DNA from: Capra hircus
Taxonomy: Eukaryota; Chordata; Mammalia; Artiodactyla; Bovidae
Reading direction: 5' to 3'
Assembly (NCBI RefSeq): GCF_001704415.2
Contig: NC_030820.1
Span: 2,742,541-2,806,540, forward strand
Length of the DNA stretch: 64,000 nt
Shown here: one piece after another, positions 12,702 through 24,995 of the stretch
Layout: each line of letters opens with the position of its first letter
Position numbering within the stretch: the first letter of the stretch is position 1
Made by a program: the position numbers and the translations under genes
Notes under the pieces: generated by a model
Seen by the model: the letters and a program-made list of their open reading frames with translations, nothing else
Told to the model about the DNA's origin: nothing
Databases searched by the model: none

Positions 12702-12939
12702 CGTTCCCTTCTAAGCAGAGATAACTAAAAGTAGTGAATTCAGTCAAGTCTCGATGTAAATGTGTTAATGACCTGAGAACAAGACCTCCTGGCAGACATA
12801 CTAACAGTGATTTTTGGTGGAAGATATCAAGGAATCTAACCTATTTTTCACGGTCTCCCTTGATTATTAACTATACAAAAAACTTGAATTTAGAAATTTA
12901 TAGGTCATGGATGGCTGAAGTGGACAGGCAAAACTAGAT

Positions 12940-14890
12940 GACATTGTACAGGAGTGAGGGATCAAGACCATCTCCAAGAAAAAGAAATGCAAAAAGGGAA
13001 AATGATTGCTTGGGGGAGGCCTTACAAATAGCTGTGAAAAGAAGAGAAGCAAAAAGCAAAGGTGAAAAGGAAAGATATACCCATTTGAAGGCAGATTTCT
13101 AAAGAATAGCAAGGAGAGATAAAAAAGCCTTCCTCAGTGATCAATGCAAAGAAATAGAGGAAAACAATAGAATGGGAAAGACTAGAGATCACTTTAAGAA
13201 AATTATAGCTACCAAGGGAACATTTCATACAAAGATGGGCTCAATAAAGGACAGAAACAGTATGGACCTAACAGAGGCAGATGAGATTAAAAACAGGTGG
13301 CAAGAATGCACAGAAGAACTAAAGAAAACAAAATCATCATGACCCGGATAATCACGATGGTGTGATCACTCACCTAGAGCCAGACATCCTGGAATGTGAA
13401 GTCAAGTGAGCCTTAGGAAGCATCATGACAGACAAAGCTAGTGGAGGTGATGGAATTCCAGTTGAGCTATTTCAAATCCTGAAAGATGATGCTGTGAAAG
13501 TGCTGCACTCAATATGCCAGCAAATTTTGAAAACTCAGCAGTGGCCACAGGACTGGAAGAAGTCAGTTTTCATTCCAATCCCAAAGAAAGGTAATGCCAA
13601 AGAATGTTCAAACTACTAAACAATGGCACTCATCTCACATGCTAGCAAAGTAATGCTCAAAATTCTCCAATCCAGGCTTCAACAGTGTGTGAACCAGGAA
13701 CTTCCAGATATTCAAGTTGGATTTAGAAAAGGCAGAGGAACCAGAGATAAAATTGCCAACATTCATTGAATCATCAAAAAAAGTGAGAGAAGTCCAGAAA
13801 AACATATACTTCTGCTTTATTGACTATGCCAAAGCCTTTGACTGTGTGGATCACAACAAACTGTGGAAAATTCTTCAAAAGATGGGAAAATCAGACCACC
13901 TGACCTGCCTCTTGAGAAATCTGTATGCAGGTCAGGAATTAACAGTTAGAACTGGACATTGAACAACAGACTGTTTCCAAATAGGAAAAGGAGTACATGA
14001 AGGCTGTATATTGTCACCCTGCTTATTTAAATTCTATGCAGAGTACATCATGAGAAACACTGGACTAGACGAAGCCCAAGCTGGAATCAAGATTGCCAGG
14101 AGAAATATCAATAACCTCAGATGACACCACCCTCATGGCAGAAAGCAAAGAAGAACTAAAGAACCTCTTGATGAAAGTGAAAGAGGTGAGTAAAAAAGTT
14201 GACTTAAAACTCAACATTCAGAAAACTAAGATCACAGCATCTGGTCCCATCACTTAATGGCAAATAGATGGGGAAACAGTGGAAACAGTGACAGATTTTA
14301 TTTTTGGGACTCCAAAATCACTGCAGATGGTGACTACAGCCATGATATTAAAAGATACTTGCTCCTTGGAAGAAAAGTTATGACCAACCTCAATAGCATA
14401 TTAAAAAGCAGAGACATTACTATGCCAACAAAGGTCCATCTAGTCAGAGCTATGGTTTTTCCAGTAGTCATGTATGAATGGAAGAGTTAGACTATAAAGA
14501 GAGCTGAGCAGCGAAGAAATGATGCTTTTGAACTGTGGTGTTGGAGAAGACTCTTGAGAGTCCCTTGGACTGCAAGGAGATCCAACCAGTCCATCCTAAA
14601 GAAAATCAGTCCTGAATATTCATTGGAAGGACTGATGCTGAAGCTGAAACTCCAATACTTTGGCTATCTGATGAGAAGAACTGACTTATTTGAAAAGACC
14701 GTGATGCTGGGAAAGATTGAAGGCAGGAGGAGAAGGGGACAACAATGGATGAGATGGTTTGATAGCATCACTGACTCAATGGACCTGAGTTTGAGTAAAC
14801 TCTGGGAGTTGGTGATAGACAGGTTGGCCTGGCATGCTGCAGTCCATGGGGTCTCAAAGAGTCAGACACAACTGAGTGACTGAACTGAAA
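12940..14890 (+). mobile_element. BovB LINE, long but dead copy
   Basis: About 1.95 kb, starting between the endonuclease and RT domains (aggagtgagggatcaagacc) and ending in the gactgaactgaaatg tail. RT pieces are visible in separate frames: PVELFQILKDDAVKVLHSIC (13461-13520), YAKAFDCVDHNKLWKIL (13825-13875) and the C-terminal RRSNQSILKKISPEYSLEG (14575-14631). The catalytic YADD box near 14118-14130 has lost bases (cagatgacacc without the tyrosine codon), so the enzyme is inactive even apart from frameshifts. Confidence 0.92.
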
Positions 14891-15005
14891 TGATGTCTGA
14901 AGACTGGAAAGTCATGTCATAGACTATTATTAATAATGTATGAAATGGGTATTTCCAAAATGGAAATGTGTCTCTGTGAGTAGTGTCTCCATATACATTG
15001 TTCAG

Positions 15006-15219
15006 GTGGCACTAGTGGTAAAGAACACACCTGCTAATGCAGGAGTCATAGAAGACAAGGTTTGATCCCTGGATCGGGAAGATCCCCAGGAGGAGGGCAT
15101 GGCAACAAGCTCCAGTATTCTAGTCTGGAGAATCCCATGAACAGAGGAGCCTGGTGGGGTACATACAGTCCATATGGTCACAAAAGTTGGACACAACTCA
15201 AGCAATTTAGGATACATGC
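15006..15219 (+). mobile_element. Bov-tA SINE with 13-bp duplication
   Basis: Complete element from the tRNA-like head (gtggcactagtggtaaagaa) to the tail. It is flanked by identical 13-bp copies of atacattgttcag at 14993-15005 and 15220-15232, so both ends are exact. The head carries a Pol III B-box-like motif (ggtttgatccc). Confidence 0.95.
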
Positions 15220-15232
15220 ATACATTGTTCAG

Positions 15233-16504
15233 AAAAACATCTTCTCTATAAAATGTGAAACCACAATTCAGGTAAATGGTAGAGAAAAGTGGTCTTCTGG
15301 GTACATGCGTCTCACTGTCTCAGATTCCTCCATGAACATTTCATCTGCGACTGGTGACTTCCTACTTCCTTTGTATTATTAAGTTTTGGTTTGGGGTAGA
15401 ATCTATAATTTTGTGAGTCTTCTTGGGCAATTCCACACCTTGTGTTCTCAAAACATGGATATCAGTGCTGGAGTGTGGACAGGGAGAGGTGTGAAAACCT
15501 GACTGAAGATGATACAAATAAAGCAAACAGAAGCCACCAACCAGGACATGGTACTTCACCTATTCATGATTAGTGAATATTCTGTCAAAGAAAGGCTCCT
15601 CCCAGTGGGTGTTAGCTACCTGACTATGTTAATGAACAAGGCTGGGGATTGACTTGTTAAGATAAAGGCTTTCTTTGATTACAATCTGAGAACACTATGG
15701 ATGGAGTGAGCACTGGAAATTGCCAGAAAGAGAGGGTGCAGTTCTCAGAAGTAAGAGATATTAGGCAAACAAACAATAGCTGGTCTTAATGAAATTCTCT
15801 GACTGGCACGAAGTTTTAATGTTCAGATAGATTTGATGTGAAGTCTTTTCTTGTTCTAGAATCACCTGAAGTATTGTGTGTTTGCTGCTTTGCTCTTTAT
15901 AATGGGCTTATGTTTTATTTCTCCCCAAGATATTATTAACTTCTTAAGAACAGGAGTGTGTTGTACACCAGTGATTCTCAAAATAAACTCATACAAATCC
16001 CCAATAAAATGCAGATTCTGACTCACCATGTCTGGGTAGGAACCTGAGAATTTGAATTTCCAAACATCTCAGGTGTTGTGATACTGCTGGTCTATGACAC
16101 CAGTCTAGCTCTAGAAAGATCATTTATCAGAGTATGAACATTTCACAGCTGTTTATTATGGGTCCTTAATTATAGGAATTATTCCCATGACTGCCTCCCA
16201 TAAAGAAATTTCCCATTTGAGAAAAGCTTTCACAGTCTTTTCTGTCTTCCTTCTAGAGAGCAGAATAAATCAGAGAGAAACTCATGGAGCAAAACTATGC
16301 CTTCCTCCCTATTCACCACGAAGTGGCTGCTAGTTGTCTTGAAATGGAAATATGACTTCCTCTGATGGCAATATGTTAATTAGTTGTCCTCAGCAAACTA
16401 AATTGCATGCATAAAAAGTACTTTTACTTGATGATGGAAAAGTACTCTTGACTAAATTTCAGGGCATCTAATTTGTCTTCCTTTTTCATGTCCTTTATTT
16501 CATA
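15233..16504. other. Unassigned sequence with a MER5-like patch
   Basis: No gene recognised. A MER5-type patch sits at 15965-16105. Confidence 0.4.
15965..16105 (+). repeat. MER5-like hAT transposon remnant
   Basis: It has the layout of a MER5A/Charlie-type non-autonomous hAT element: cagtgattctcaaa at one end, then gcagattctgactcacc and a decayed terminal part with catctcaggtgttgtgatac. It is too diverged to score ends. Confidence 0.5.
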
Positions 16505-17084
16505 GTTCAGTTCAGTTCAGTTGCTCAGTCATGTCCGACTCTTTGCGACCCCATGAATTGTAGCACACCAGGCCTCCCTGTCCATCACCAACTCCAGGAG
16601 TTCACTCAGACTCACATCCATCGAGTCAGTGATACCATCCAGCCATCTCATCCTCTGTCATCCCTTTTTCCTCCTACCCCCAATCCCTCCCAGCATCAGA
16701 GTCTTTCTCAGTGAGTCAACTCTTCACATGAGGTGGCCAAAGTATTGGAGTTTCAGCTTTAGCATCATTCCTCCCAAAGAACACTCAGGACTAATCTCCT
16801 TTAGAATGGACTGGTTGAATCTCCTTGCAGTCCAAGGGACTCTCAAGAGTCTTCTCCAACACCACAGTTCAAAAGCATCAATTCTTCAGCACTCAGCCTT
16901 CTTCACAGTCCAAATCTCACATCCATACATGACCACAGGAAAAACCATAGCCTTGACTAGACGGACCTTAGTCAGCAAAGTAATGTCTCTGCTTTTGAAT
17001 ATGCTATCTAGGTTGGTCATAACTTTTCTTCCAAGGAGTAAGCGTCTTTTAATTTCATGGCTGCAATCACCATCTGCAGTGATT
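16505..17084 (-). mobile_element. BovB LINE, 5' truncated
   Basis: About 580 bp of the BovB 3' end. Several ttcag tail repeats open it on the plus strand, and it ends inside the C-terminal coding part at ctgcagtgatt. Confidence 0.92.
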
Positions 17085-17457
17085 GGGCACAGCTAAAATC
17101 TCCCCAGCCTTGGCATCCTTGTTCATGTATATAATACCCATCTGCCCTGTTGATTTAGAGATGGTATCATTTCCTGGATTTTGCTATTATTTATTTATTT
17201 CCATTCTTGACTTGTCTCCCCTAGAAAGTGTTAAGCTCTTGGAAGTCATGGGTGGTAATACCAATATTTACATCAATTAAGAAACAAATACTTAACTATG
17301 TGTCAGGTATCATCCCATGGATTTTCTGTACAATATTTCACACAGTATTCTCAACAACTTTATTATGCCTATTTCACATATGAGAAAAAAAGAAGCTTAA
17401 AGGGGATTAAAAACATACCTGAGACAGTTGCCACTCAATAAACATTCTCTGGTGTTT
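17085..17457. other. Unassigned sequence
   Basis: No gene or recognisable element. Confidence 0.4.
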
Positions 17458-17672
17458 TACAGGTGGCTCAGTGGGTAAAGAATATGCCTGCAATCCAGGA
17501 GACAAGACTCAGGAGATACGGGTTTGATCCTGCATTGGGAAGATCCCTTGGAGGAGGGCATGGCAACCACTCCAGTATCCTTGCCTGGAGAATCACATTG
17601 ACAGAGGAGCCTGTTGGGCTACAGTCGATAGAGTTGTGTAGAGTCATATTTGGCTGAAGTAACTGAGCACAC
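17458..17672 (+). mobile_element. Bov-tA SINE
   Basis: Near complete, from acaggtggctcagtgggtaa (tRNA-like head) to a decayed tail at aactgagcacacatgcac. Confidence 0.9.
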
Positions 17673-17940
17673 ATGCACTCATGCACCTATTCTCTGTGTC
17701 TTCTCTTGCACAGAATCACAGTTACATTTGGGGCAGCAACGTGGTTAACTACAAGATTCCCTTTCCCAGCCTCTCTTGAAGCTGCGTTTGCATGTGTCTA
17801 TGGCATTGTAAATGTAAGTCCAAGTGCGGTAGAGAACATGAAGATGTGTAAACGAAGCCGAGATGATGAGGGGAGAAACATTTTTTGAGAAAAGCATTTA
17901 TCACTCTTCTGACTTCTTTCCTTCTTCAGGCCTTGAGTGA

Positions 17941-18133
17941 GAGAGTCAAAGTCGCCCAGTCACGTCAGACTCTTTGCGATCCCATGAACTATACACTCCA
18001 AGGAATTCTCTAGACCAAAATACTGGAGTCAGTAGCCTTTCCCTTCTCCAGGGGATCTTCCCAGCCCAGGGATTGAACCCAGGTCTCCTGCACTGCAGGC
18101 AGATTCTTTACCAGCTGACCCACAAGGGGGTGA
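17941..18133 (-). mobile_element. Bov-tA SINE
   Basis: The minus strand reads from the tRNA-like head near 18130 (degraded) through the gggttcaatccctgggct B-box area to the tail near 17945. Confidence 0.9.
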
Positions 18134-18544
18134 TCCTTTAATGGCTTCAAGCTCTGGTAGGTGACCTTGGGATGAAGACTACCCACTGGCAAGTTGTAGC
18201 AAATAATAGGAAAAAAATGAGTCCTTGGTGATCAGGAAGCTACATTTCTCGTACAGCACTACTAGCTGTAGACTTCTGTTAGATGAGAGAGAAGTTAATA
18301 TCTACCTTTTCAGTCATTTGGATTTTCACTTACTCATAGCCTTGCCTTATCCTAGGTGAAGCACAGCTTCAGAGATATCACTGAGATTCAGTTCTATATG
18401 TATATTTTCTTCCTACTCTCAGTGCCTGGTCCCACGATACGCACATTATATGTACTGCTTAGCTAGGATGCAAAATGAACTTCTTGTTGAGAAGAAAGAA
18501 AAAAAAAAAACCCAGTATATTTTCTGTATTCAAATATCCTGTCC
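18134..18544. other. Unassigned sequence
   Basis: Contains an A run at 18500-18510. No gene seen. Confidence 0.4.
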
Positions 18545-18557
18545 CAGAATTTCCTTG
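18545..18557. repeat. Target-site duplication, left copy
   Basis: cagaatttccttg, identical to 19310-19322. Its last five bases also fit the BovB sequence, so the 5' junction shows microhomology. Confidence 0.85.
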
Positions 18558-19309
18558 GAAGAAAAGCTATGACAAACTTAGTGTGTAAAAAAGCAGAGAC
18601 ATCACTTTGCCAACAATGGTCCATATAGTCAAAGCTATGGTTTTTCCAGTAGTCACGTGCAGATGTGAGAGTTGGACCATAAAGAAGGCTGAGCACTCAA
18701 GAATTGATGCTTTCAAACTGTGATGCTGGAGAAGAAGACTCTTGAGAGTCCCTTGGATTGCAAGGTGATCAAACCAGTCAATCATAAAGGAAATCAACCC
18801 TGAATATTCACTGGAAGGATTGATGTTGAAGCTGAAGCTCCAGTACTTTGGCCACCTGATATGAAGGGCCAACTCATTGAAAAAAACTCTGATGCTGGGA
18901 ATGATTGAAGGCAGGAGAAAGGGGCAACAGAGGATGAAATAGTTGGATGGCATCATTGACTCAATGGACGTGAGTTTGAGCAAACTCTGGGACATAGTGA
19001 AGGACAGCAAAGCCTGGTGTGCTATAGTTCATGAGGTTGCAGAGTCAGACACAACCTAGTGGCTGAACAACAGCAACAATAATTTCGGTTGCAAACAACC
19101 TGGCCTGGACAACCTGGTAGAGAGGGGACTGGGTTGCATTTGCCTCTGGAGATACAGACTACTTTTTGGGTGATCGTATCCCCTTTCTCTAGTTGTGGTT
19201 CAAAGTAGCTGTTTTCAGTGAACCTGAGTGTGCTCTGAATCCTTGCTATTGGGGTTTCAAGTCCATGGGGTTACAAAGAGTCGGACACGACTGAGCGACT
19301 AAACAACAA
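18558..19309 (+). mobile_element. BovB insertion carrying extra 3' sequence
   Basis: The 13-bp duplication at 18545-18557 and 19310-19322 brackets this whole 752-bp unit. Within it, 18558-19070 is a 5'-truncated BovB C-terminal part with its own 3' end (ggctgaacaacagcaac). Bases 19071-19260 are not BovB. Bases 19261-19309 are a second copy of the BovB/Bov-A 3' terminal segment (ttacaaagagtcggacacga). This order fits a BovB transcript that read past its own end and stopped at a second BovB-type end before inserting here. A later internal insertion is the main alternative. The frame is broken (18567-19010 is open only on the other strand). Confidence 0.8.
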
Positions 19310-19322
19310 CAGAATTTCCTTG
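19310..19322. repeat. Target-site duplication, right copy
   Basis: Identical over 13 bp to 18545-18557. Confidence 0.85.
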
Positions 19323-20238
19323 CAGATCCAGCAGGTCAAAGCCAGGAATACAATGATGCTCCCCTCAAATAATTAGAAAATGTAGTAAATATATTTCTTG
19401 AAGACTGGAAATGCTTTTCAAGATTCATATTTCGTTTACTGGTGTTCCTGCACTCTACATTTTTGTCATTTGCAATCCAGACATTTGAAGTTGCCATTGT
19501 CATTTGTACATTGATTTGGCAAATATTTATAAAACATCTGTTGTACACCAGAAGCTATTTAGTTACTGGGGACAGAAGAGTGAACAAAATAGACAATATT
19601 CCTCATATTCCTGATAAAATAGACAATATTCATGTTTGTGTGGGAGGGTATGGGGCGAGGACAAATAATAAACAGTATGTCATTTAGTAAATTTTTAGGG
19701 AGAAAATAGAGTGGAGTAAGGTGGATAGTATTGCTAGGATGGGGAAAATTGCCTAAAATTGATAGGAGAGCAAATTATGCAATATTTGCTTTCTCTTTTT
19801 TTAAACACCTTTTAATTAATTAATTTTTGGCTTCCTCTCATTGAGGTGAGTGAGGGCTATCCTCTAGCTGCAGTGCGTGTGAAACAGAGCAAGGCCCTGT
19901 GGTCCTTGCCACCCCACCCTGTCCTCCCCCTGCCTTTTGTCTGTGGAAAACTTGGGTCAAAGAATAAGTCTAATCAGAGAAATGAGAAATGAAGAAACAA
20001 AGAGAACAGTCAAAGGAGACCAAATAATAATAATATACTCATTAAGCATAGTCAAAGACCTTTAGTTCCTTCTCAAGGACTCTAGATAATATTATGAGCC
20101 AATTCCTGTGAGATGGCTTATAGATACTGAAACCACAAGTGGAGGAATTTAACTACATGATGACCAGACTGTCTCCATGACATCAGCGGCCACAATTCTG
20201 AGAACTGGCCTCAAAGAAACGGAAACAGTCAGGCCCTG
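19323..20238. other. Unassigned sequence, some ancient repeat
   Basis: About 19505-19620 resembles a common ancient mammalian repeat (aaatatttataaaacatctg then gtgaacaaaatagac). About 19828-19890 faintly resembles part of a CHR-type SINE. No gene seen. Confidence 0.35.
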
Positions 20239-20250
20239 GAACTGAAGATT

Positions 20251-20879
20251 CAGTTCAGTTCAGTTCAGTCACTCAGTCGAGTCTGGCTCTTTGTGACCCT
20301 GTGAATCACAGCATGCCGGGACTCTCTGTCCATCACCAACTCCCAGAGTTTACCCAGACTCACTTTCATTGAGTCAGTGATGCCATCTAACCATCTCATC
20401 CTCAGTCGTCCCCTTCTCCTCCTGCCCCCAATCCCTCCCAGCATCAGAATCTTTTCCAATGAGTCAACACTTCTCATCAGGTGGCCAAAGTACTGGAGCT
20501 TCAGCTTTAGCATCATTCCTTCCAAAGAAATCCCAGGGCTGATCTCCTTCAGAATGGACTGGTTTGATCTTCTTGCAGTCCAAGGGACTCTCAACAGTCT
20601 TCTCCAACACCACAGTTCAAAAGCCTTCTTCACAGTCCAACTCTCACATCCATACATGACCACAGGAAAAACCACAGCCTTGACTAGACGGACCTTAGTC
20701 AGCAAAGTAATGTCTCTGCTTTTGAATATGCTATCTAGGTTGCTCATAACTTTCCTTCCAAGAAGTAAGCGTCTTTTAATTTCATGGCTGCAATCACCAT
20801 CTGGAGTGATTTTGGAGCCCCCCAAAATAAAGTCCGACACTGTTTCCATTGTTTCCCCATTTATTTCCCATGAAGTGAT
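20251..20879 (-). mobile_element. BovB LINE 3' fragment with 12-bp duplication
   Basis: Bounded by identical gaactgaagatt at 20239-20250 and 20880-20891, so the 629-bp insertion is exact. The C-terminal BovB frame stays open across the whole insert (part of a 259-codon minus-strand frame, 20265-21044, whose first part is flanking DNA). An open frame and a perfect duplication both point to a fairly young copy. Confidence 0.95.
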
Positions 20880-21108
20880 GAACTGAAGATTAACTATACC
20901 TAAAACAATCAAGATGACATCAGTCAGACCACCATTGACCAATTTCAAGATGACTGACAGATGACTGTGCTGTTTCTGCATGTGGCCCCCCAACTCCCAC
21001 CCCCAGTTGTCAGCATCTGAAATAAGGCAAACTTTCCTTTCCACTAACCTGGCTTGTTTATTGGCTTTTAAGTGGTGAGCAGCTGGACCCCTTTAGGCAA
21101 CATGGGGG

Positions 21109-21280
21109 CTTCTTGTGGTGGTGGGTTCTTTTTTTACAGCTCTAGGCGCGTGGACTGCAGTGGTCGTGGCACACAGGCTCAGTTGCCCTGCAACATGTGA
21201 AATCTTCCTGTACCAGGAATTGAACCTATGTCCCCTGCATTGGCAGGCAGATTCTTTACCACTGGACCACCAGGAAAATC
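21109..21280 (-). mobile_element. CHR-type tRNA-Glu SINE
   Basis: The plus strand ends in ttctttaccactggaccacc, the reversed head of cetartiodactyl CHR/Bov tRNA-Glu SINEs. The body contains gtggcacacaggctcagttg, typical of the CHR family and absent from Bov-tA. Confidence 0.75.
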
Positions 21281-23364
21281 TTATTTTCCGTATATAACTG
21301 CCAACAAATGTTTTTAGTTTGAGAATTAACATATATCCTATTGACAGAGATTGATATAGTTCTGAAAAGTTTCTGCTTTATTCTTGACAACTTAAAAAAC
21401 TTTCTTGAGACTTGCCTGAACATCTGTTGTCCACCAGTCCCAACTGGACAGTAACTGATTTGCTTTTTCTTTTCTTTCTGCTGTGAATGTGAATGTCAGT
21501 CCATCAGGAGCTCAAGTATCTCATTCCTTACATGAAACTGTACCCTATTAAACCAATTTGAAGGAGAGAATGAGAATCAATGAATAATTAGGTGTGCACG
21601 GGTGGGTGTGTGCCTGTCCCAAGTGTGTACATATATTTGAAATGAGAACTTCAGGACAATCCTGATATTTATTTGGTCAAAAGACTTATATTCCTAAATG
21701 TTCAACCCTAACTCCTCTCAGTCCTCTTAAAATATAAACTCGGGCCAGATAGTCTGCGGTCTGTGACATTAACAGAAGTGGAAAGAGACGCAGGATGGAA
21801 TCTGAAAGTAATGGAAGGAAACAGTGAGGTGGCTGCTAAATGTTAGATGTAAAGATAGATGATGCAGCCCTTTCCATTTTGATTTCATTTTCTTCATCTA
21901 TTGATCAAGTGAGATTCCAGATGATCTGTAGGTCAGGTACTTCCTAGAAATAACAACTCCAGGGCTAATAGTCCTTGTCTTTGCCCTAGGACTGAAACCC
22001 GTCTGCCTAGCACAAACCAACAGAAACCAACTTTCCTGTCATTATCATAAGCCTCTTGGAAGCTTATGGTAACTGGTAATATTTATCATTGGAATTAAAG
22101 CTAATTAAGTCTCATCGCTAATCTGGAAATATAGGTACTTCTAGGACAGTATGCTGAAGAGGACTGCAGAAGGAATTTTGAGTCTGTGATATATAAATCA
22201 CTATATATACCATTGCTGTATCATGATTCCCTGGTCTGGCTTCTCAAAATCTAATTGTACCCTAAGATCTGATAGTTTGCTGTTTCCTGTTAATGAGACA
22301 ATTAGTAATAAATATTTTTATTAGTCTTATAGTGATTCAAGAGTAGATGATTAATTGAAGAAAAGGTCTCAGGAGAAAAAGAATGAGGAAACCGAATCAG
22401 AATAGGACAAATAAAGTAAGCAAGGACATGGGCTCAGCTGAAATCTGGTCTTGTTTGATCACACAGGGAGCTCTGGAGCATGAGGTGTAACATTCTCCCC
22501 CAGTCTTTTGTATCCCACCCCTGTGCCCATCAGTTGCTGACTGTGGGGTGTCCTTCTTCTGTGGGTTTATAACCTCCCACAGAAGATGGCTCCCATTGAC
22601 TGAAGGCAACGCTATCCTGCTGGGAGCCACTGACAACCAGTATTTAAAGAAGTTGGTACATGGGAGCACCAGCCTGATGGTAGGATAAGAAAGCATCCAC
22701 CACACTCCCTTTTCTCTTTTCCATCTGGGAAACCTTCCTGCTTGCTTTCTTCTATAGTATTTTTTCATATCCCCTTTCATTTTTCCTTAGTACTCATGCT
22801 CTTCTTTGTTCTACTCCTAAAAGTTATGAATGACTGCATTATTCCCAACCTGTGAAGGAGTAATGGTATCAGGAGAGAATAGAATTCTGAGTTTTTTGAT
22901 CAAAGCACAGTGTCCTGGGACCCTTTTGGTCTTGTGCAACTGACAACAGTCTTCTAAGTCTACCTGTTTTGGCTTCTATTGGCTGTGCTATAAACAGTTT
23001 GGAATAGGAACTGTCATGTTTGTCTTTCTTACTTCCAGCCTCTAGTGTGGTTCCTAGCACAGAGCAGACATTCAGTGAGAGCTAATGAGTAACTGAACAA
23101 ATGGTGGAGGTGAATTTTGAGATATGAACCTTCACTGTGTGAATCCTAAGATTCAAAAAGACTTAAAAGTTTTTGAAGGTCAGGCAAGTAATGTAAATGA
23201 GTGAAAGAGTGGTTGGAGAGCCCATACAGCATCCCACGCGGCAACAACTAATCAAATAGTGGGAGCTGGTTGGGAATGCTGGCCTAGATATTTTGGTATT
23301 TTTTGTCAAAAAAAAATCCAGAAATGTCTTTGTTTTTGAATGTTATCAACTAACTAAAAAGCAA
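21281..23364. other. Longest stretch without a clear element
   Basis: About 2 kb with no SINE or LINE that I recognise except a MIR-like patch at 23028-23103. A 127-codon minus-strand frame at 22397-22780 is the longest frame outside known elements. I see no domain in it, and it could be a chance frame or part of an old LTR. Confidence 0.35.
23028..23103 (+). repeat. MIR-like 3' end
   Basis: The pattern cctagcacagagcagacatt then tcagtgagagctaatgagt parallels the MIR 3' segment for which the consensus has cctggcacatagtaggtgct and caataaatg. Confidence 0.45.
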
Positions 23365-24416
23365 ATAACTCCATACTGGTGAGAATGGCCATCATCAAAA
23401 AATCTACAAATGCTGGAGAGGATGTGGAGAAAAAGGAATCCTTTTGTTGTTGGTGGGAATGTAAATTGGTATAGCCACCATGGAGAACAGCAACTGTGAA
23501 AGTTCTTTAAAAACAAAAACAAAAAACTAGAGCTTCCCTTTATCCAACAATCTTAGTCCTGGGCATATATCCAGAGAAAACACTATACTTCAAAAAGATA
23601 CATTCACACTAATATTCATAGCAGCACTATTTAAAATAGTCAAGACACAATTTAGGAAACAACCTAAATATCCATCAACAGAGGAATGGATAAAGAACAC
23701 GTGGTACATACATGCAATGGAATATTACTCAGCCAGAAACAGAATGTTGCTGTTTAGTCCTTAAGTCATGTCTGACTCTTTTGTGACCATATGGACTGTA
23801 ACCTGACAGGCCTCTCTATCCATGGGATTTCCCAGGCAAGCAAACTGAAGTGGGTTGCCATTTCCTTCTGCAGGGGATCTTCCCAAACCATGGATCAAAC
23901 CCTCATCTCCTGTATCACAGGTAGATCATTTACCACTGAGCCATCTGGGAAACCACTATAAAAAATGAAATATTGCCATTTGCAGCAACATGGATGTACC
24001 CAGAGATTACCATACTAAGTGAAGTAACTCAGAGGAAGAGAAATATCATATGACATCACTGATACATGGAATTTCTAAAAAAATATATACAAATGAAGTT
24101 ATTTACAAAACAGAAGCAGGTCCACAGACATGGAAAACAGAGAGTATGGTTACCAAAACAGGAAAGCAGTGTGGATAAATTAAGAGTTTGGGACGAACAC
24201 TTACACACTACTATATAGAAAGGTAACCAACAGGGATCTACTGTATAGCACAGGGAACTATCCTCAATATCTGTGATAACCAAATGAGAAAGGAATCTAA
24301 AGAAGAATGAGTAGAATGAATATATGTGCAACTGAATCATTCTGCTATACACCTGAAACTAACATGTTGTAACACTGTAAATCAACTACACTTCAGTAAG
24401 AAAAAAAAAAAAAAAG
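23365..24416 (+). mobile_element. Old L1 3' part, split by a SINE
   Basis: End of ORF2 plus 3' UTR: gaatggccatcatcaaaaaa, ggaatattactcagccagaa, gtgaagtaactcagaggaag and a terminal A run at 24401-24415. The frame is destroyed. The SINE at 23746-23955 interrupts it. Confidence 0.88.
23746..23955 (-). mobile_element. Bov-tA SINE inside old L1
   Basis: Complete in outline. The reversed head ends at gagccatctgggaaacc and L1 sequence continues on both sides. Flanking duplications are blurred by mutation. Confidence 0.88.
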
Positions 24417-24715
24417 AAAATCAAACAACTAACATTGTTAGGACCAAGCAATGCATTTATGAACTGAACTTCACATGAAACCTTTCAGCTTTGGCCTCTG
24501 CATTGGAGCATGTCCTTATTGATGATTACCATTTTGTTTTTCCTGTTGGATTAATAACATAAAGTGAAGAAATGGACAGCAATATTCTCTATCATCTTCT
24601 ACTAATCAAAAGTAGCTCAAACAAGAGCACCTTTTTCCCCTCCAAGGAAACTCACTTTTGAGGCCTTTTCTGTACCCGTGACACCTTCTTATCTTCCTTT
24701 CTTTACTCCTGTCTA

Positions 24716-24995
24716 TGCTGCTGCTGCTGCTGCTAAGTCGCTTCAGTCGTGTCTGACTCTGTGCGACCCCATAGATGGCAGCCCACCAGGCTCCCCCGTC
24801 CCTGGGATTCTCCAGGCAAGAATACTGGAGTGGGTTGCCATTTCCTTCTCCGATGTATGAAAGTGAAAAGTGAAAGTTAAGTCGCTTAGTCGTGTCTGAC
24901 TCTTAGTGACCCCATGTACTGCAGCCTACCAGGCTCCTCTGCCCATGGGATTTTCCAGGCAAGAGTACTGGAGTGGGGTGCCATTGCCTTCTTCC
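24716..24995 (-). mobile_element. Bov-A2 SINE (dimer)
   Basis: Two Bov-A units joined by the linker gaaagtgaaaagtgaaagt at about 24857-24876. It opens on the plus strand with a gctgct tail repeat, as is usual for this family. Confidence 0.95.

Noticed and set aside
15006..15110. tRNA-like A and B boxes in several places.
   Set aside because: They belong to Bov-tA and CHR SINE heads, which do not fold as functional tRNAs and are followed by SINE bodies.
20377..20886. Plus-strand frames with the recurring motif RWPKYWSFSFSIIPSKE (also near 8.1, 16.7, 35.5 and 52.7 kb).
   Set aside because: Antisense of the BovB C-terminal coding region; repeated because BovB is repeated.
20265..21044. 259-codon minus-strand frame that could suggest a host gene fused to BovB.
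   Set aside because: The BovB part is exactly bounded by a 12-bp duplication. The upstream codons are simply open flanking DNA, with no domain or splice evidence.
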